Shown here in pieces: positions 52,068 to 62,443 of a stretch of DNA of 64,000 nucleotides. The translations under genes were made by a program, and so were the position numbers. The notes beneath the pieces are model-generated. The model did not search any database. It worked only from the letters and a program-made list of their open reading frames with translations, and was not told where the DNA came from. Numbering within the stretch: position 1 is the first letter of the stretch; every line of letters begins with the position of its first letter. Source of the stretch: Spongiibacteraceae bacterium (GTDB lineage: Bacteria; Pseudomonadota; Gammaproteobacteria; Pseudomonadales; Dasaniaceae); the NCBI GenBank assembly GCA_028280715.1, contig JANQLG010000003.1:186001-250000 (forward strand), read 5' to 3'.

Positions 52068-52922
52068 TTAAAAGGTCATTAGTTCCAGTTGTTGGTGAAC
52101 TGGGGAGACGTTTATGCCCCTGGCAACAAAACCCTCTAATTCTTTATCTCCAGGTAGCTGCTGTTGAACCTGCAGTGCCAGCTCTTCGCTATCGAAGCGG
52201 GCAAAGATGCAGGCGCCGGTACCTGTCAATTGAGCTTGTGAGAATTGGCTAAGCCACGTTATGGCTTGATCGACTTCAGGATAGAGCATTCTCACAACCG
52301 GTTCGCAATCGTTGCGACCCCCCTGCTCAAAAAAGGCGGCTATTGTGATGGGAGAGGTGTCCCGTGTCAATTGTTTGTGGGAAAAAATTTGGGCGGTGGA
52401 AATCGCACATTTAGGCTTGATAACCAGGTACCAACTGTCAGGGATTTCAATGGCTTGCAGCTGTTCGCCGACTCCTTCGCCCCAGGCTGAATAGCCGCGG
52501 ATAAACACCGGTACATCGGCTCCCAGCTGTAATCCCAGCTCGGCGAGTTGATCGATAGTAAGGTGGGTTTGCCACAGCTTGTTAAGTGCGAGCAGGGTTG
52601 TCGCTGCATTGGAGCTGCCACCGCCGAGACCGCCTCCCATGGGCAGCCTCTTTTGCAGTTCGATATCGGACCCAGTGGAACAGTTGGTTGCTTGTTGCAA
52701 CAATCGTGCAGCGCGAATGATCAGGTTGTCATCATGATTCACACCGGCAATTTGAGGGATGAGGGTAAGCTGGCTGTCTTCGCGCGATATAAATGTCATT
52801 GTGTCGCCATAATCCAGCAGCTGAAAAACGGTTTCCAGCAGATGATAGCCGTCTTCGCGACGTCCTGTGATATGCAGCATCAAGTTGAGTTTGGCTGGCG
52901 AGAGCAATTGCAGTGCCGTCAT
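52068..52922 (-). CDS. ispE: 4-diphosphocytidyl-2-C-methyl-D-erythritol kinase
   Basis: This 284-aa GHMP kinase acts in the MEP isoprenoid pathway, phosphorylating CDP-methylerythritol. Motifs are [20 protein letters not shown] at the N-terminus and [15 protein letters not shown] (phosphate-binding GHMP loop). The ATG at 52920-52922 overlaps the lolB stop (ATGA), so they are coupled. Standard Pseudomonas order lolB-ispE-tRNA-prs. Confidence 0.95.
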   Translation of the reverse strand: MTALQLLSPAKLNLMLHITGRREDGYHLLETVFQLLDYGDTMTFISREDSQLTLIPQIAGVNHDDNLIIRAARLLQQATNCSTGSDIELQKRLPMGGGLGGGSSNAATTLLALNKLWQTHLTIDQLAELGLQLGADVPVFIRGYSAWGEGVGEQLQAIEIPDSWYLVIKPKCAISTAQIFSHKQLTRDTSPITIAAFFEQGGRNDCEPVVRMLYPEVDQAITWLSQFSQAQLTGTGACIFARFDSEELALQVQQQLPGDKELEGFVARGINVSPVHQQLELMTF

Positions 52923-53536
52923 TGGGTTACTCCGCAATTAGGTTGCAAATTCCATTGGCGTGATAGCAGGGTGACTTTCAGGTCGTAATAGCGGGCAATA
53001 GTTTTGGTCGGTAATGCGAAGGTATTAATAGTGGCTTGTTGCGGGAAATCCAGCTGCCAATCATTTTGGATAAAGCCGGTTTCAGTCAGGGTTAGGTCAG
53101 AGTTGGGTTCAGGAACACCTCTCACCCAATATTGCATCTGGCTGACGGGTAACTGCCATCCCAGTTCTTGTTGCATCAGTTGTTCGGGACTGTCAGCTTT
53201 TGATTCGGAACCGTCACTTTGAATCAGGGTCGTTTGTTTGTTATCGCCTACTAACTTTACGGCCCCCTGCCCCAAAGGGCCGTTCATTCGAATATCAAAT
53301 TTGTCGCCGCATTGGCGCCACTGTAAATAGGCGCTATTGGCATTGTCGCGGTTTTGAATACCTACTCTGCCATTGATTTGCCATTGTTCCAAATGGCGGT
53401 TGGCTGAGAATATGTCGATGGAAGTGGTGGCCTGTTGCTCCAGTTGACTGCAGCCTGCCAGCAGAATCAGCAGCATTAAGCTACTGATAACCCGGTTTGT
53501 GTTACCGGGTAGGGTTAATGGTTGTTGTCCAAGCAT
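52919..53536 (-). CDS. lolB: Outer-membrane lipoprotein receptor LolB
   Basis: This 205-aa lipoprotein takes lipoproteins from LolA and inserts them in the outer membrane. The signal peptide ends in LLAGC (about Cys29). The mature part has [22 protein letters not shown] and [10 protein letters not shown], the characteristic LolB beta-sheet, and a Leu-containing exposed loop is expected. Overlaps ispE by four bases. An alternative start slightly downstream is possible, since the longest N-terminus is unusually long for a signal peptide. Confidence 0.9.
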   Translation of the reverse strand: MLGQQPLTLPGNTNRVISSLMLLILLAGCSQLEQQATTSIDIFSANRHLEQWQINGRVGIQNRDNANSAYLQWRQCGDKFDIRMNGPLGQGAVKLVGDNKQTTLIQSDGSESKADSPEQLMQQELGWQLPVSQMQYWVRGVPEPNSDLTLTETGFIQNDWQLDFPQQATINTFALPTKTIARYYDLKVTLLSRQWNLQPNCGVTQ

Positions 53537-53548
53537 GAATAATAATAG

Positions 53549-55312
53549 CTATTGATCACTTTCAGCGGCAGGAGCTGGTTGTTCTGTTGGCATTACGTTT
53601 AGTCGTTGCATGGTTTCATTAATGATTGGGCTGTTAGGGTTGTTCAGTAGACCTTTTGTCCAAACCTCCATGGCTTGCTCCTTCTGGCCCATAATCCACA
53701 GAATTTCACCATAATGCGCCGCAACTTCGTGATCGGGGAAGGCTTCAAAAGCCTGTTGCAATAGTGAGATGGCCTCCAGCATATTACCACGGCGGTATTG
53801 AACCCAGCCGAGGCTATCCAGAATGGCCGGGTCCTTAGGTTTCAGCTCCAGTGCCCGCTTAATCATGACGTAGGCTTCATCAAGCCGAATAGCGCGGTCG
53901 GCCAGCGTATAGCCGAGGGCATTTAAAGCCACGGCATTGTCAGGATCCTGTGCGATAACTTCTTCGAGATCGCTGGTCATCAGTTCGATGTTATCCAGCT
54001 TTTCACTGAACATGGAACGTGTCCACAACAAATTGGCCTGTTTGGGGTGGATTAATAATGCTTCAGTTAACAGTTGCTGCCCTTGTTCATATTGTTTGCT
54101 GGACAGTAGTAGATTGGCCTCAAATAAGTATAAACGGATGGAATGCTGAGGGTGTTGCAGCCTTAAATTCTGCAAGTAGCTGCGAGCGGTCTCTATCATG
54201 CCTTCCCGCTGGTATAGTTGTGTGATTCGGTTGATGGCCGAAATAAAGTCGCTGCCCAGGGGCACATTTTGATAGTGCTGAATGGCTTGCTGCCATTGCT
54301 CACGTTTTTCGGCTACCTGCCCCAGATAATAATGTGCCTGACTGGTTCGCTTGCCCGTTTCCAGTAGGCGCTTGAAGTAAACTTCAGCATCATCCAGCAG
54401 GTCGGTTTCCTGGCTGATAATACCCAGTGATAGTAATAAATCCGCGTCGGTGGGCGTTTGTGACAACAATACTTCAAACTGTTCTCTGGCCAGATTGATA
54501 TCTTTATTCATTAACATGCGCGCATATTGGAGTCGCAGTCGCCGATTGTTTGGGTGTTGTTGAACAACCTTTTCGAGACGGGTAAACGCTTCTTCGTTAC
54601 GCTCCAGTTGTTGTAGTAGTCGCGCTTCAACGACTACCGCATGCAAGTCTTTTTCATCAAAGGCAAGTACTTGACGAATCATCGCTAGTGCTTGTTCAGG
54701 CTGTTCTCGTTGTTGCAGCAGTAGCGCTTTGGACGTCATCAGTTGCGTATTGTCTTTGTGTTTCGCTAACAGTTGATCAATACGTTCTTCCGATTGCTGG
54801 CGAAGGCCTATGTCCAGATTAAGTGCGCTGGCGATGACGGCTGGAAAATTGGTGTGCCCACCTCCTTCCAGTACGATCGTCATATGATCCAGTGCAGCCA
54901 TAATGCGGCCATTTTTTGCCAGCATGGTAGCGAGTGTATATTGTGCTTCCAGATTATCGGGTTCCAGCTCCACCCAGAGTTGCGCTGCGTCCAGGGTTGC
55001 TTTATCGGCTCTCAGGAACTGCGCCAGTCGTGTGGCACGTGAGGTGACGCCCGCATCGCGAGTGCGATGTGCCTGCTGTAAATAATTGCCCAAGGCCAGA
55101 TCATAGCGATTGCGCCGAACAGCAAATTCAGCGACTAATAATTCATGGAAGCTGTCATCGGGAAATGGCCGCGAAGGAACTTCATCTGCCACTGGCTGTT
55201 CGAAGCTAATTTCCGGCTCCGATGCTGGTTCTTGTTCAGGTGCTGTATCCGTACTGGTACAGGCGGCTAAGTGTATACACAATGCGAGAGCTGCAAGTTG
55301 ATAGTTTTTCAT
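53549..55312 (-). CDS. TPR-repeat lipoprotein
   Basis: This 587-aa lipoprotein (lipobox IHLAAC, about Cys18) has many tetratricopeptide repeats throughout (for example YDLALGNYLQQAHRTRDAG, NLEAQYTLATMLAKNGR, PTDADLLLSLGIISQETDLL). It is collinear with a Pseudomonas TPR lipoprotein that precedes lolB. Such proteins probably scaffold outer-membrane or periplasmic complexes. The exact partner is unknown. It is 12 bases upstream of lolB. Confidence 0.88.
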   Translation of the reverse strand: MKNYQLAALALCIHLAACTSTDTAPEQEPASEPEISFEQPVADEVPSRPFPDDSFHELLVAEFAVRRNRYDLALGNYLQQAHRTRDAGVTSRATRLAQFLRADKATLDAAQLWVELEPDNLEAQYTLATMLAKNGRIMAALDHMTIVLEGGGHTNFPAVIASALNLDIGLRQQSEERIDQLLAKHKDNTQLMTSKALLLQQREQPEQALAMIRQVLAFDEKDLHAVVVEARLLQQLERNEEAFTRLEKVVQQHPNNRRLRLQYARMLMNKDINLAREQFEVLLSQTPTDADLLLSLGIISQETDLLDDAEVYFKRLLETGKRTSQAHYYLGQVAEKREQWQQAIQHYQNVPLGSDFISAINRITQLYQREGMIETARSYLQNLRLQHPQHSIRLYLFEANLLLSSKQYEQGQQLLTEALLIHPKQANLLWTRSMFSEKLDNIELMTSDLEEVIAQDPDNAVALNALGYTLADRAIRLDEAYVMIKRALELKPKDPAILDSLGWVQYRRGNMLEAISLLQQAFEAFPDHEVAAHYGEILWIMGQKEQAMEVWTKGLLNNPNSPIINETMQRLNVMPTEQPAPAAESDQ

Positions 55313-55741
55313 ACTTTCCCGGTCCGTTTGATAGACACTTATGATGACATAAAGCTGTAGCTAAATAACACTACTTCAAGAGTAAGCCGAGTAGAAAGCG
55401 ATTGGTTGTTCTAAATTTGTTGTTCATGACAATTAAATCTTGATGACAAAAAGCAAAGGTGGCTTAAGCAGGGGTGCCTTAACAATCTGTGACGACTAGA
55501 ATAAAAAGAAGTTAAGACTTGTGACAGGGTGTTCCGTATTGACATCACGTTAGCATGAGCCTGTAAGGATACTCATGCACATTTGGGGTTATCCTTGTTA
55601 GAATTGGCGGCTTTTTACCATTTGGCTATTCAGATTTAGGTCAAGTTCAGGTCAGATCAGTCGCTGAAAGCTTGCTAAGGTGCTGAAATATAAGCATTTA
55701 GCGATTATGGTTGGATTGTTTGGAATTTCGTAGATTACTGT
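55313..55741. other. Divergent region between the TPR-lipoprotein and hemA
   Basis: About 430 bases, gene-free, probably holding divergent promoters. TTGACA at 55539-55544 with TGTAAG 17 bases on could be a rightward hemA promoter, but the -10 is poor. A possible -10 TAGAAT lies further right, near 55600. No clear operator was seen. Confidence 0.5.
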
Positions 55742-57145
55742 ATGGGTTTAGTTGCACTGGGCATCAATCATAAGTCGGCCACGGTTTCACTGCGTGAACG
55801 TGTCGCCTTTGCTCCAGAGCAAATGGTGGAAGCGCTGAACGATGCTATTGATGTTGATTACATTAACGAAGTGGTCATCCTGTCTACCTGCAATCGTACC
55901 GAATTGTTTGCCATGGTCGAAGATGAAGATGGTAATATCGAACAACTGGATAAGCGTTTATTACAGTGGTTGGGTGCCTACCACCATATTTCTCTGTCTG
56001 ACCTGAATACACACACCTACTGTTACCATGATCGCGAAGCGCTGAAACACATGATCCAGGTGGCCAGTGGCCTAGATTCGATGGTGTTGGGTGAGCCCCA
56101 GATTTTTGGTCAGTTCAAGTCCGCCTTTAATGAGGCCAAGGATGCACAAGCTGTCGGTGCCGAATTCAGGCGCATCTTCCCGCATGTATTCTCCATCGCC
56201 AAAAAAGTCAGAACCGATACCGGTATTGGTGAGAACCCGGTTTCAATCGCCTATGCAGCGGTTAACTTGTCGCAACATATTTTTTCCAATCTGGCTGATT
56301 CCCGGACGTTGTTGATTGGTGCGGGTGAAACCATAGAATTGGTGGCAAGGCATTTATCTGAGAGCGGTGTCAGGGAAATGATTGTGGCCAATCGTACTAT
56401 CGGTAGAGCGCGTGACTTGGCTCAACAGTTTGGTGCTGAAGCGATACTGCTGTCTGAAATCCCCAGCCAGTTACATAACGCTGATATCGTGATTTCCTCC
56501 ACGGCCAGTCAATTGCCGATTCTGGGTAAAGGCGCGGTCGAAAAAGCACTGAAACAGCGTAAGCACAAACCTATGTTGTTAGTTGATATTGCCGTGCCGC
56601 GTGATATTGAAGAACAGGTTGGCGAACTCGATGATGTGTATCTCTATAGCGTTGATGATCTTACCGAAATTATCGATGAAAATCGTCGCAGCCGCGAAGT
56701 AGAAGCTGAAAAAGCTGCAGGCATTATTGAGCTGGGAATCGACGAATACTTTCAGCAGCTGAGAGTGTTGGATGGTGTAACTACTTTGAAAGCATTTCGT
56801 ACTCACGCCGAAACTACACGGGATGTGGAACTGGATAAATCGCTTAAGGCTTTGGCCAAAGGTGAAGATCCAGAATTAGCGTTGCGACAACTGGCGCGTA
56901 GCTTGACCAATACACTGATTCATAATCCCAGTATGGAAATCAAAAAAGCCAGTGCCGAAGGCAAAGCGCATCTGGTTGCCTGGGTGCATGAACTATTTAG
57001 TCTTCCTGAGCAAGAAGAGGAAGACAATAATGAGCAGTTTACAGCTGAAGATAATTCAGGAGATAGTTCAGAGCTTGGCTCGGAAGAAAAACCTGATTAT
57101 TCACAGCAGCAAGAACCTCAGCGTCGCGACAACCATTCGCGTTAG
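55742..57145 (+). CDS. hemA: Glutamyl-tRNA reductase
   Basis: This 467-aa NADPH enzyme reduces glutamyl-tRNA to glutamate-1-semialdehyde, the first step of C5 haem synthesis. The catalytic Cys is in LSTCNRTELFA (about residue 50), with GINHKSATVSLRERVAF before and GLDSMVLGEPQIFGQ after; the NADP-binding loop is LLIGAGETIELVARHL. The C-terminal acidic tail is longer than in E. coli. It starts a hemA-prfA-prmC-moeB run, common to many gammaproteobacteria. Confidence 0.96.
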   Translation: MGLVALGINHKSATVSLRERVAFAPEQMVEALNDAIDVDYINEVVILSTCNRTELFAMVEDEDGNIEQLDKRLLQWLGAYHHISLSDLNTHTYCYHDREALKHMIQVASGLDSMVLGEPQIFGQFKSAFNEAKDAQAVGAEFRRIFPHVFSIAKKVRTDTGIGENPVSIAYAAVNLSQHIFSNLADSRTLLIGAGETIELVARHLSESGVREMIVANRTIGRARDLAQQFGAEAILLSEIPSQLHNADIVISSTASQLPILGKGAVEKALKQRKHKPMLLVDIAVPRDIEEQVGELDDVYLYSVDDLTEIIDENRRSREVEAEKAAGIIELGIDEYFQQLRVLDGVTTLKAFRTHAETTRDVELDKSLKALAKGEDPELALRQLARSLTNTLIHNPSMEIKKASAEGKAHLVAWVHELFSLPEQEEEDNNEQFTAEDNSGDSSELGSEEKPDYSQQQEPQRRDNHSR

Positions 57146-57208
57146 CTTAGCTCGCCTTTCTCTTACTTAATTTTCTAAATAAGTTAATACCTCACGCGTA
57201 AAATACCT

Positions 57209-58294
57209 ATGAAAGAATCGATTGTTTTAAAACTGGATAATTTGGCCGACCGCTACGAAGAGTTGGGCGCCTTGCTGAGTGATGCTGAAGTGATCAGCGA
57301 TCAGGATAAGTTTCGCGCTCTGTCGAAGGAATATGCTGAAGTAGAACCGGTGGTAAAAGCCTACGACCAATATCGGCAGACACTGGAGGACATAGAAGAA
57401 GCTGAAATGCTGTTAAAGGATGGCGATGCGGATATGCGGGAAATGGCAGAGGAAGAATTAGCCTCTGCTCAAAAGCAGCGTGAAGAATTGGAACTGGAGC
57501 TGCAAACGTTATTGTTGCCACGAGATCCTTCTGACTCCAATAACGTTTTTCTTGAGGTGCGAGCGGGCACAGGTGGCGATGAGGCTGCTATTTTTGCCGG
57601 TGACTTGTTTCGTATGTATTCACGTTATGCAGAAAATAAGGGCTGGAAAATAGAGGTCGTCGGTGAGCGTGAGGGTGATCACGGTGGTTATAAAGAATTA
57701 ATTTCCCGTGTCAGTGGTCAGGATGTCTATGCGCATTTGAAGTTTGAATCCGGTGCACATCGAGTACAGCGTGTGCCCGAAACTGAATCGCAGGGGCGAG
57801 TGCATACCTCGGCTTGTACCGTGGCGGTAATGGCAGAAGTCGATAGTGTTGATGAGGTGGATATCAACAAAAACGATTTGCGTATAGATACTTTTAGAGC
57901 ATCAGGTGCCGGCGGTCAGCACGTTAACAAAACCGATTCGGCCATTCGGATTACTCACTTGCCGACGGGCATTGTGGTGGAGTGTCAGGACGAGCGTTCG
58001 CAGCATAAAAACAAAGCTCGGGCGATGTCGTTGTTACAGGCCAAATTATTATCGGGCATGCAAGAACAACAACAGCAAGAGCAAGCTGACGAGCGCCGTA
58101 ACCTGGTGGGTAGTGGTGATCGCTCTGAGCGTATTCGCACCTACAACTATCCGCAAGGACGTATCACCGATCACCGAATCAATTTAACGCTGTATAAACT
58201 GTCTGAGGTGATGGAAGGTGCATTGGGTGAAGTGGTTGAACCGCTACGCCATGAATATCAGGCTGATTTATTAGCCGCTATGGCGAATGAATAG
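57209..58294 (+). CDS. prfA: Peptide chain release factor 1
   Basis: This 361-aa protein reads stop codons UAA/UAG and triggers peptide release. The GGQ motif is in [12 protein letters not shown], and the stop-codon-reading PXT/PVT-type region is near residues 180-200 ([18 protein letters not shown]). Length is normal. It lies between hemA and prmC, its own methyltransferase. Confidence 0.97.
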   Translation: MKESIVLKLDNLADRYEELGALLSDAEVISDQDKFRALSKEYAEVEPVVKAYDQYRQTLEDIEEAEMLLKDGDADMREMAEEELASAQKQREELELELQTLLLPRDPSDSNNVFLEVRAGTGGDEAAIFAGDLFRMYSRYAENKGWKIEVVGEREGDHGGYKELISRVSGQDVYAHLKFESGAHRVQRVPETESQGRVHTSACTVAVMAEVDSVDEVDINKNDLRIDTFRASGAGGQHVNKTDSAIRITHLPTGIVVECQDERSQHKNKARAMSLLQAKLLSGMQEQQQQEQADERRNLVGSGDRSERIRTYNYPQGRITDHRINLTLYKLSEVMEGALGEVVEPLRHEYQADLLAAMANE

Positions 58295-58299
58295 CGGCT

Positions 58300-59145
58300 A
58301 TGGCAACTATCGCCGAACTTCTTCAGTGCCAGCAACAACTGACATCAATCAGTGACAGTGCAGCCCTGGATGTGGAGTTATTGCTCAGCCATTGTCTGCA
58401 GAAAACGCGTAGCTATTTAAAAGCCTGGCCGGAAGCAGAAGTCCCGGAAGCACAACAACAGCAGTTTCAAGAATTACTAGCGCGTCGTGTTCAAGGTGAG
58501 CCTATTGCTTACCTGATTGGTGAAGCCGGGTTCTGGACACTGGATTTACAGGTCAGTTCAGCAACATTGATTCCGCGTCCGGAAACCGAATTACTGGTGG
58601 AAAAATCCCTGGGGTTATTTGCCGATCATGAGCAGATTTCTGTATTGGACTTGGGCACTGGTACTGGCGCAATAGCCCTGGCGTTAGCTTCAGAAAAGCC
58701 CGCTTGGAAAGTGGTTGGTTGTGATCGCGAATCGGAGGCGGTGAAACTGGCGGAACACAATCGCCAGTCCTGCCGGTTAAATAATGTCGAGATCGTACAA
58801 TCAAATTGGTTTCAATCACTGGATGAACAGCATTTTGATCTGATAGTCAGTAATCCGCCCTATATCGATAAAGCAGATCCACATCTTCAGCAAGGTGATG
58901 TGCGTTTTGAACCGCTGACAGCTTTAGTTGCCGATAAGCATGGCATGGCTGATATCGAAACCATTATCAAACAGGCACCAGACTATTTAAATGATCAGGG
59001 CTGGCTGTTGTTCGAACACGGCTATGAGCAGGGCGAAAAAGTACGGCAATGTTTTCAAACAACAGGATTTGATGCAGTATTCACCGAGAGGGATTTGGCG
59101 GGGCATGAGCGCGTTACTGGCGGTTGTTATATCCAACATGTATGA
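58300..59145 (+). CDS. prmC: Peptide chain release factor N5-glutamine methyltransferase
   Basis: This 281-aa enzyme methylates the Gln of the GGQ motif of release factors 1 and 2. The SAM loop is LDLGTGTGAIALAL and the NPPY motif is VSNPPYID; RPETELLVE and EGQ-like segments fit HemK/PrmC. It starts 5 bases after prfA, so translation is coupled. Confidence 0.95.
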   Translation: MATIAELLQCQQQLTSISDSAALDVELLLSHCLQKTRSYLKAWPEAEVPEAQQQQFQELLARRVQGEPIAYLIGEAGFWTLDLQVSSATLIPRPETELLVEKSLGLFADHEQISVLDLGTGTGAIALALASEKPAWKVVGCDRESEAVKLAEHNRQSCRLNNVEIVQSNWFQSLDEQHFDLIVSNPPYIDKADPHLQQGDVRFEPLTALVADKHGMADIETIIKQAPDYLNDQGWLLFEHGYEQGEKVRQCFQTTGFDAVFTERDLAGHERVTGGCYIQHV

Positions 59146-59921
59146 CCAACAGAATAAACATTATGAATGACGAACAGTTATTACAATACAGTCGCCACAT
59201 TATGCTCGATGGTTTTGATGTGGAAGGGCAACAGCGGCTGCTCGATGCCAAGGTATTGATTGTTGGTCTGGGTGGGCTGGGTTGCCCAATTGCTTTGTAT
59301 TTAGCTTCGGCCGGTGTGGGCGAATTATGGTTGGCCGATTTTGACGATGTGGATTTATCCAATTTGCAGCGCCAGATTGCACACAGCCGCACTGATATTG
59401 GTCGTCCTAAAGTAGCTTCTGCGGCTGAGGCAATTGCTGCTATTAATCCCGATACGCGTATCCAATGCATCAATGAAAAACTCACTGGCCAGTTTCTAAC
59501 GGATGCAGTGAGTAGCGTGGATCTGGTAGTCGATGCCAGCGATAATTTTAAAACCCGTTTTGAAATCAACAAAGCCTGCGTGCAAGCCCAAACACCACTG
59601 GTGTCTGGTGCAGCTATTCGTTCAGAGGGACAGGTGATCGTGTTTAATCCACAGGATGACAACAGCCCCTGTTATCGATGTCTTTACGATGAAGGGGCTG
59701 GCGATGAAAATCTCAGTTGTTCAGATAACGGTGTACTGTCTCCGTTGGTAGGTATTATCGGTTCACTGCAAGCGTTAGAGACTGTCAAATTACTTTCGCA
59801 ATTCGGTCAAACTCTCACGGGTAAATTAATGATTTTTGATGCCAAAATCATGGAGTGGCGCAAATTGGCCGTTGCCCGCAATCCTCAATGCCCTGTGTGT
59901 GGTAATTCTACCGATTCTTGA
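59142..59921 (+). CDS. moeB: HesA/MoeB/ThiF family adenylyltransferase
   Basis: This 259-aa E1-like enzyme adenylates the C-terminal glycine of a small sulfur-carrier protein (MoaD or ThiS). It has VLIVGLGGLGCPIALYLASAGVG (nucleotide-binding), the adenylation Asp in LADFDDVDLSNLQRQI, RTDIG, and two zinc Cys pairs: CYRC and CPVC. The start at ATG 59142 overlaps the prmC stop (ATGA); a second ATG seven codons in (59163) is equally plausible. MoeB by context. Confidence 0.88.
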   Translation: MTNRINIMNDEQLLQYSRHIMLDGFDVEGQQRLLDAKVLIVGLGGLGCPIALYLASAGVGELWLADFDDVDLSNLQRQIAHSRTDIGRPKVASAAEAIAAINPDTRIQCINEKLTGQFLTDAVSSVDLVVDASDNFKTRFEINKACVQAQTPLVSGAAIRSEGQVIVFNPQDDNSPCYRCLYDEGAGDENLSCSDNGVLSPLVGIIGSLQALETVKLLSQFGQTLTGKLMIFDAKIMEWRKLAVARNPQCPVCGNSTDS

Positions 59922-59954
59922 TTTTTTCCGCTTGTTCTTGATTTTATCGAGTGT
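59915..59954. repeat. Two 20-bp repeats at the end of moeB
   Basis: TTCTTGATTTT recurs at 59915 and 59935 (period 20). The first copy includes the moeB stop. Confidence 0.5.
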
Positions 59955-60050
59955 TGCAACTTTTATTAGAGCTAGGGGTCAGAGCCTCTAGTTTTTTACA
60001 TGAGCTTTTTGCCTTTAACAACAAGATAATCAAAGAGTGGGGTGCCTTTT

Positions 60051-60671
60051 ATGAGTAATCTCGTCGATCAATATAATCGTTTGCATAATGGTTTGTTTTC
60101 CAAAACGCAGCTTGCGGAAGGTATTGCGCCCTTACTACTACGCATTTATTTAGTACCAGTGTTCTGGATGGCCGGTTCCACCAAAATTGATTTCTCCACT
60201 TTTATGCCCTACGAAAATACTGTGGCCTGGTTTGGTAACCCGGAGTGGGGCTTGGGTATGCCTTTGCCTACATTAATGGCGTTTCTGGCTGGCTGGACTG
60301 AAATTCTCGGTGCTGTTTTATTAGCTGTCGGTTTGGCTGTACGCTGGATCAGCATTCCATTAATGGTCACCATGATTGTTGCTGCGGTATCTGTGCATCT
60401 CGATTATGGTTGGCAGGCCATTGCTGATGCCAGTGCTCCCTATGCTAACGAACGTGTTATGGAAGCCGGCGATAAATTGGCCGCGGCAAAATCTATTTTG
60501 CAGGAGCACGGCAATTATTCCTGGTTAACTAGCAGTGGTTCCTTTGTAATTTTAAATAACGGTATCGAGTTTGCGGCGACGTATTTTATTATGTGTTTGT
60601 CATTGTTTTTTACTGGGGGTGGGCGTTTTACTAGTGTTGATTATTGGTTAGGGAAAGTGCTTTCTAAATAA
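60051..60671 (+). CDS. DoxX family membrane protein
   Basis: This 206-aa membrane protein has at least four hydrophobic helices (LLLRIYLVPVFWMAGSTKI, LAGWTEILGAVLLAVGLAV and others). The family is of the DoxX/terminal quinol oxidase-like type; members are linked to redox or stress functions, but the biochemical role is unknown. The ATG at 60051 has GGGG nearby; a GTG three codons earlier is possible. No linked operon partner is seen. Confidence 0.8.
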   Translation: MSNLVDQYNRLHNGLFSKTQLAEGIAPLLLRIYLVPVFWMAGSTKIDFSTFMPYENTVAWFGNPEWGLGMPLPTLMAFLAGWTEILGAVLLAVGLAVRWISIPLMVTMIVAAVSVHLDYGWQAIADASAPYANERVMEAGDKLAAAKSILQEHGNYSWLTSSGSFVILNNGIEFAATYFIMCLSLFFTGGGRFTSVDYWLGKVLSK

Positions 60672-60964
60672 TATCTATACTATTATGTGCAACTTGGGGT
60701 GAGCCTGACTTGAAAAAAATTCGTTACCAGGCTGCAAAACATTGGCAAAAGTTCCAGGCATTTTAATTTTTCGTTAATAGATTATCGGCTCCTTCTGACA
60801 TCACGCCAGTACATATAGCTAATTGGCAATGGTAGCCAACGGCTTCGAAGGCCTTCAGGCCAGACAGGGATAGGTGACGAATATCCATCGTATTTATCTT
60901 TTTTGTGCTTTTAGCTCATATACTTAAACCATAAAATAATTCCCCATAACACAGAGGCGGATGA
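60672..60964. other. Intergenic gap before the aldehyde dehydrogenase gene
   Basis: About 290 bases, low complexity of A/T and without a supported ORF. It must contain the promoter of the following gene; no strong -35/-10 pair is obvious. Confidence 0.5.
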
Positions 60965-62443
60965 TTGGTGAAGCTCTCGATCAAAGATGCCGACTTGCTG
61001 AAGCAACAGGTTTACATCAATGGCCGTTGGGTAAGTGCAGGCAGCGACCAGGTGTTGACGGTAAATAATCCTGCCAATGGAGAGACCCTCGCGCAGGTGA
61101 ATCATTGTGGCGTTGCTGAAACGAGGCTGGCCATCGATGCCGCCAATCAGGCATTGCCATTATGGTCAAAGAAAACGGCCAAGGAGCGTGCCCAGCTGCT
61201 GAACAATTGGCACCGTTTGATCATGGAGGCACAGTATGATCTCGCACAGATCCTCACTGCCGAGCAGGGCAAGCCTTTAGCCGAGGCGCTTGGCGAAATT
61301 CTCTATGGCGCTAACTATATTGAGTGGTTTGCAGAAGAGGCCAAGCGTGTTTATGGTGATGTTATCGCGCCACCGAGCAATGACAAACGCCTGTTGGTAG
61401 TAAAACAACCCGTCGGAGTAGTGGCCGCCATTACGCCCTGGAATTTTCCCAATGCCATGTTGACGCGCAAGATTGCACCGGCTTTGGCAGCAGGGTGCAC
61501 CATTGTTTGCAAACCAGCAGAAAGTACACCCTTATCGGCACTGGCATTGGCGGAACTGGCTGACCGAGCTGGTATTCCTGCCGGTGTTATCAATATTGTG
61601 GTGGGAGAACCTGCTGTGATTGGTGCGGAGCTGACTGGTAGTGAGATTGTGCGCAAACTCTCTTTTACCGGTTCGACAGCCGTTGGTAAATTGCTAATGG
61701 CGCAGTGCGTATCAACCGTAAAACGCACTTCGATGGAGTTGGGTGGCAATGCGGCTTTTATTGTATTTGACGATGCCGATTTGGATCGGGCAGTAGAGGG
61801 CTTTATAGCGTCGAAATTTCGCAATGCCGGCCAAACTTGCGTCTGTGCTAATCGCATTTTTGTTCAGTCAGGAGTTTACGCTGAGTTCAGTAAAAAGCTG
61901 GCGCATGCAGTACAGCGCTTTAAGTTGGGTAATGGCGCAAATGCCGACGTCAACATGGGGCCATTGATTGATAGTAAGGCCGCTGGCAAAGTGAAAGCAC
62001 TTATCGACGATGCCGTCGATAAAGGCGCTGACATTCTTGTTGGTGGCAGCGAATCCAGCCTGGGCGAATGTTTTATTGAGCCAACCATATTGGATGGCAT
62101 CACGTCTAACATGGCGATTGCCAATGAAGAAATTTTTGGCCCGGTAGCGCCTCTTACTCAATTCGATACTGAAGCGCAGGCTATTGAACTGGCTAACGAT
62201 ACGCGCTTTGGCTTAGCCAATTATTTTTATAGTGAAAACATGAGTCGTATTTGGCGTGTTTCCGAAGCATTGCAAAGCGGCATTGTGGGTATTAATGACG
62301 GTATGATTTCCAATGAAATGGCTCCCTTTGGTGGTGTTAAAGAGTCAGGGCACGGTCGTGAAGGCTCTAAATACGGTTTAGATGATTATCTTGATATCAA
62401 ATATCTATGTCTTGGTGGCATTGATAATGAAGCTGAGTCTTAA
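60965..62443 (+). CDS. gabD: NAD(P)-dependent succinate-semialdehyde dehydrogenase
   Basis: This 492-aa aldehyde dehydrogenase is of the SSADH type. The catalytic Glu is in MELGGNAAFIVF and the catalytic Cys in NAGQTCVCANR; ITPWNFPNAMLTRKIAPALAAG and the cofactor segment FTGSTAVGK are typical. The SSADH assignment rests on general sequence character (VYINGRW, SVAMNNIL-type absent) and should be taken as likely. Start TTG at 60965 or GTG at 60968; GAGG 7 bases before the TTG favours the first. No gabT is nearby. Confidence 0.85.
   Translation: MVKLSIKDADLLKQQVYINGRWVSAGSDQVLTVNNPANGETLAQVNHCGVAETRLAIDAANQALPLWSKKTAKERAQLLNNWHRLIMEAQYDLAQILTAEQGKPLAEALGEILYGANYIEWFAEEAKRVYGDVIAPPSNDKRLLVVKQPVGVVAAITPWNFPNAMLTRKIAPALAAGCTIVCKPAESTPLSALALAELADRAGIPAGVINIVVGEPAVIGAELTGSEIVRKLSFTGSTAVGKLLMAQCVSTVKRTSMELGGNAAFIVFDDADLDRAVEGFIASKFRNAGQTCVCANRIFVQSGVYAEFSKKLAHAVQRFKLGNGANADVNMGPLIDSKAAGKVKALIDDAVDKGADILVGGSESSLGECFIEPTILDGITSNMAIANEEIFGPVAPLTQFDTEAQAIELANDTRFGLANYFYSENMSRIWRVSEALQSGIVGINDGMISNEMAPFGGVKESGHGREGSKYGLDDYLDIKYLCLGGIDNEAES

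Noticed and set aside
51683..52252. Open frame of 189 codons on the plus strand
   Set aside because: It runs across tRNA-Gln and the tRNA-like repeat and has no ribosome site or family resemblance.
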